From the NCBI GenBank assembly GCA_947488435.1, contig CANKZG010000001.1, positions 2,410,308 to 2,474,307 on the forward strand: a DNA stretch of 64,000 bases. Reading direction: 5' to 3'. Origin of the DNA: an uncultured Flavobacteriaceae bacterium. GTDB lineage: Bacteria; Bacteroidota; Bacteroidia; Flavobacteriales; Flavobacteriaceae. The notes below the pieces were generated by a model. The model worked only from the letters and a program-made list of their open reading frames with translations, ran no database searches and had not been told where the DNA came from. The translations under genes and the position numbers were made by a program. Positions 61,576-64,000 of this stretch are shown here, in pieces (within the stretch, counting starts at the first letter, position 1; every line of letters starts with the position of its first letter).

Positions 61576-63219
61576 ATGAAACTTGTTAAGAACAGAAGTT
61601 ATTTTGTGTCGGATAAATCAACTGTATTGCGCGAGAAACCGAAACCTAAAGGAACAGCGGTTAATCATTTAATATTTGGTGATTGGATGAGGTTTTTAGG
61701 CGAAGAAAAAAACGGATGGGCAAATGTTCATTCTAGAGGAAATGCTGGTTGGATATCAAAAAGCGCAATGCAAGAAGAACGGGTTTTGGAAATCAACTTT
61801 GTTGATATTGGTATTGGTGATGGCTGCCATATTGTAACACCAGATGATGAAATTATTTTAATTGATGCTGGTCAAACTTCGAATATGTCTCGCTTTATTA
61901 ATTGGAGATATAATATAAGAGGAAGAAAAGTTGTGGGTATTGATGGAATAACTTCAAATGACTTGAATACCAAAAAACCCATGCTAATAGATTATGTTAT
62001 TATCTCACATCCAGATAAAGATCATTATTATGGATTCAAATCTTTATTTGAAAATAAAAAGTTAAGCTTTAAAAAGATTTTCCATAACGGTATTCTTGAA
62101 CGACCAAAGGATATTGCAAGTCAAGATCCTAACCTTCATTATTATAAAAATGAAGATTTAGGAGGATATACCAAGTTAAATGGAAAGAGAATTTTGTGGG
62201 ACACGGTAAATACTAATGCTGAAATGCATAGTCTTATTAAACGTTATAAGACTTCAAATAAGGATTATTTATCTACACTTCGAGCACTGATAAAAAACAA
62301 TCCAGATGTAAAGTTTCACACCCTGAGTCAAAAGGACGGTTTTTTTGATAAGTTTAATGATTTGTCCCCTTTACAAATAGAAGTGTTAGGACCATTAACG
62401 GAAAAGGTAACGTTTAATGGAAAAAATAAACAATGCTTGTTAAGGTTAAGCAATGAGGGAAAGACAAAGAATGGTCATTCTGTAATTCTTAAGTTAAAAC
62501 TTGATAAATTGAAAGTATTTTTAGGTGGCGATCTTAATACAAAATCTGAGGATTACCTTTTGAAATTTTATGCAAATACTAATAAAGATGTATCGAAACT
62601 TGAGTCTAAGCTTACAGAGTTAAAGGCAAAAGGAAAAGATATTAGTTTAGAGGAAGAACAGGAACTTTTGGAACACCTGGCCATAATTAATACAATCGTT
62701 ACCAAGGGAAGAAAGTTTTTCCAAGTGGATATCGCGAAAGCATGTCACCACGGGAGTCATCATTTTTCGGAAACATTTTTAAAGTGCTTGAATTCAATTG
62801 CCACGGTTGTTTCAAGTGGTGATGGCGATAGTTACGCACACCCTCGACCCGATGCTTTAGGCTCTTTTGGAAAATATGGACGAGGAGAAAGACCGATTAT
62901 TTTTAGTACCGAAATAGGTAGAAGCACCAACGAGTTTACTCATATCGAAAAGTATTTTGAAGAAATTTTGGCTTTTAAGTTAGCTATTGATAAGGCAACC
63001 ACTGAAAGAGAGAAAAATAAAATAAAAAAAGAACTGGAAGAGCGAAAGGATCGTAACGTCGCTACCTATGGAATGATTACTGTTCGCACAAATGGTGATA
63101 AGGTATATATTGCTCAAAAATTGGAAGCCCCTAGGAAGTTAAGTGAGAAATGGGATATCCACGAATTGGAGTTCAACAATTCAACGAATCAATTTGAATA
63201 TAAAGAAAAAGCACATTAA
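61576..63219 (+). CDS. ComEC-like MBL-fold hydrolase with N-terminal SH3 domain
   Basis: 547 aa. Residues 8-66 form a bacterial SH3 domain (STVLREKPKPKGTAVNHL, GWANVHSRGNAGWI). Then a metallo-beta-lactamase domain of ComEC/Rec2 type: HPDKDH (145-150), a central GGDLN Asp and late CHHGSHH with SSGDGDSYAHPRPDAL. A charged coiled insertion (about 335-375) and another near 470-490 interrupt the domain. No signal peptide or membrane helices, so cytoplasmic, unlike ComEC. Probable nuclease or phosphodiesterase of unknown role, perhaps defence-related. Confidence 0.8.
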   Translation: MKLVKNRSYFVSDKSTVLREKPKPKGTAVNHLIFGDWMRFLGEEKNGWANVHSRGNAGWISKSAMQEERVLEINFVDIGIGDGCHIVTPDDEIILIDAGQTSNMSRFINWRYNIRGRKVVGIDGITSNDLNTKKPMLIDYVIISHPDKDHYYGFKSLFENKKLSFKKIFHNGILERPKDIASQDPNLHYYKNEDLGGYTKLNGKRILWDTVNTNAEMHSLIKRYKTSNKDYLSTLRALIKNNPDVKFHTLSQKDGFFDKFNDLSPLQIEVLGPLTEKVTFNGKNKQCLLRLSNEGKTKNGHSVILKLKLDKLKVFLGGDLNTKSEDYLLKFYANTNKDVSKLESKLTELKAKGKDISLEEEQELLEHLAIINTIVTKGRKFFQVDIAKACHHGSHHFSETFLKCLNSIATVVSSGDGDSYAHPRPDALGSFGKYGRGERPIIFSTEIGRSTNEFTHIEKYFEEILAFKLAIDKATTEREKNKIKKELEERKDRNVATYGMITVRTNGDKVYIAQKLEAPRKLSEKWDIHELEFNNSTNQFEYKEKAH

Positions 63220-63542
63220 CATTTTATAATTACAAAGTTCTAAAAGTCTTTGTTAAATTATTTAAATAACTCATTCCAAATTAATTTAGTAGTACTATAC
63301 CAAGAATTTTATTTTCCGTTTAAGGTTAAAAAGATGAAAATCACTAATTAATATAATAGTCTTTTGGATCTACGTATATATTTTGAAACAGCTCAGAGAC
63401 GTAGTAAATTTGAATTGGTTTTTTAACCCCCTTAATACCTGTTCTTATATTGCCAATTGCTTTAATAATATTGATAAACCACTTCTGATATTAGTATTTG
63501 ATTAGGTATCGTAAGCGATTCAACGCAGGACACTATAGGCTA

Positions 63543-63573
63543 TAAAAAAACCTACGACAATTACGTCGCAGGT
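63543..63573 (-). terminator. Terminator of the minus-strand propeller gene
   Basis: On the minus strand ACCTGCGAC (63573-63565) pairs with GTCGTAGGT (63558-63550), including one G-T pair, followed by TTTTTTT. It lies 50 bp past the stop at 63623. The preceding 63220-63542 has no gene. Confidence 0.85.
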
Positions 63574-63622
63574 CTTAAAAGTTAAATTGAGTTTAGTACA
63601 AAATATAGATGTGTTTTTGTTT

Positions 63623-64000
63623 TTAAATTACAAGTAAACCGTATGCTCCAATGCTGGGCAAACCTGAAGCTGTATATAACCCAACTTCTTCTAGATCTCC
63701 ATTACCTTTAATTTTGAAAACCATTACCGCACCTTTATTACCAATTAATTGGTTAAAATAACGACCGTCTTTGCTAACAAAGCTATCGCCAAAGAACAAG
63801 GTTTCATCTGCCTGCTTAAAGGCGGTTTCATTTTTTAAGGTTAAACTACCGTTCGTTCCGATAGCATAAGAAGTTACCGAACTGGATAAGGCATTAGAAG
63901 CCCATAGAGTATTCCCATTTGGAGCTACTTCTACCCAGCAATTTGCTATTTGTCCCCCTTCCATGCCTTTTCCTGTTAGCACATCACCAGACATTAGTTT
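63623..64000 (-). CDS. Beta-propeller (lactonase-like) protein, C-terminal part
   Basis: Frame open to the right window edge, so only the last 125 residues are seen; the ATG at 63994 is internal. Repeats NGNTLWASNALSSSVTSYAIGTNGSLTL, SKDGRYFNQLIGNKGAVMVFKIKGNGDL resemble blades of the 6-phosphogluconolactonase-like seven-bladed propeller. A real function cannot be given from the fragment. Confidence 0.75.
   Translation of the reverse strand, partial: KLMSGDVLTGKGMEGGQIANCWVEVAPNGNTLWASNALSSSVTSYAIGTNGSLTLKNETAFKQADETLFFGDSFVSKDGRYFNQLIGNKGAVMVFKIKGNGDLEEVGLYTASGLPSIGAYGLLVI

Overview
The window is a stretch of a marine Bacteroidota genome, most likely Flavobacteriaceae. Supporting signs are TAnnTTTG-type -7 promoter elements, Bacteroidota-style tra genes with RteC, BfmA/BtgA-like mobilisation proteins, ECF-sigma/FecR/TonB receptor sets, lipoproteins with Bacteroidota lipoboxes and an alginate-degradation operon. 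No rRNA, complete tRNA, CRISPR array or complete insertion sequence was seen.

Positions 1 to about 39.1 kb are an integrative and conjugative element (ICE) that starts left of the window. In order it holds: a three-gene putative defence locus (unknown protein, ATPase, HNH nuclease; Septu-like) at 3-3679; a mobilisation module on the minus strand (coupling protein, relaxase-like MobB, MobA) with a candidate oriT at about 7.1 kb; small ICE genes (73-aa protein, RadC-like, SSB, a 45-aa ORF); a metal-resistance island at 9.0-27.9 kb; the transfer genes traN, M, K, J, I, G, F, E on the minus strand (27.97-34.8 kb); and a regulatory/accessory end with amidase, ORF6N protein, EEP-fold protein, excisionase-like HTH and RteC (35.0-39.1 kb). 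No integrase is in the window.

The metal island has three parts. A copper/silver block (9067-20825) encodes an HYC_CC_PP protein, CusA, a TolC-family protein, a DUF3347 lipoprotein, an acetolactate-decarboxylase-like lipoprotein, a CopA-type ATPase, a PepSY protein and CusB. A second, probably zinc-responsive block (20870-26215) encodes a Cys/His-rich protein, a TonB receptor, a Fur-family repressor, DUF3703 and a Zn/Cd-type ATPase; two similar palindromes lie in front of its two transcription units. The third block (26372-27930) is ArsR, MerTP, GDCCVxC and VOC proteins behind a near-textbook promoter with a perfect 10-2-10 operator.

Positions 39.7-46.6 kb hold two Asp-rich repeat lipoproteins facing away from an ECF sigma, FecR and TonB receptor cascade. 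A degenerate tRNA-3'-end-like sequence at 46.87-46.90 kb, next to a visible shift to more AT-rich DNA, may mark the right end of the ICE or an older insertion.

Positions 47.2-57.6 kb form an alginate-catabolism locus: tandem-domain PL7 lyase, KdgF, GntR/FadR repressor, MFS transporter, DEH-reductase-like SDR, a decayed second SDR, KdgK, KDPG aldolase, a BASS-type transporter and a DUF1080 lipoprotein. The lyase releases oligo- and monouronates, KdgF and the SDR convert the unsaturated monomer to KDG, and KdgK plus aldolase give pyruvate and glyceraldehyde 3-phosphate. Three copies of a TTTGGTnnACCAAA-type operator tie PL7, an apparently gene-less promoter and gntR into one regulon. The window ends with pta-ackA, a ComEC-like metallo-beta-lactamase-fold protein with an N-terminal SH3 domain, and the end of a beta-propeller gene.
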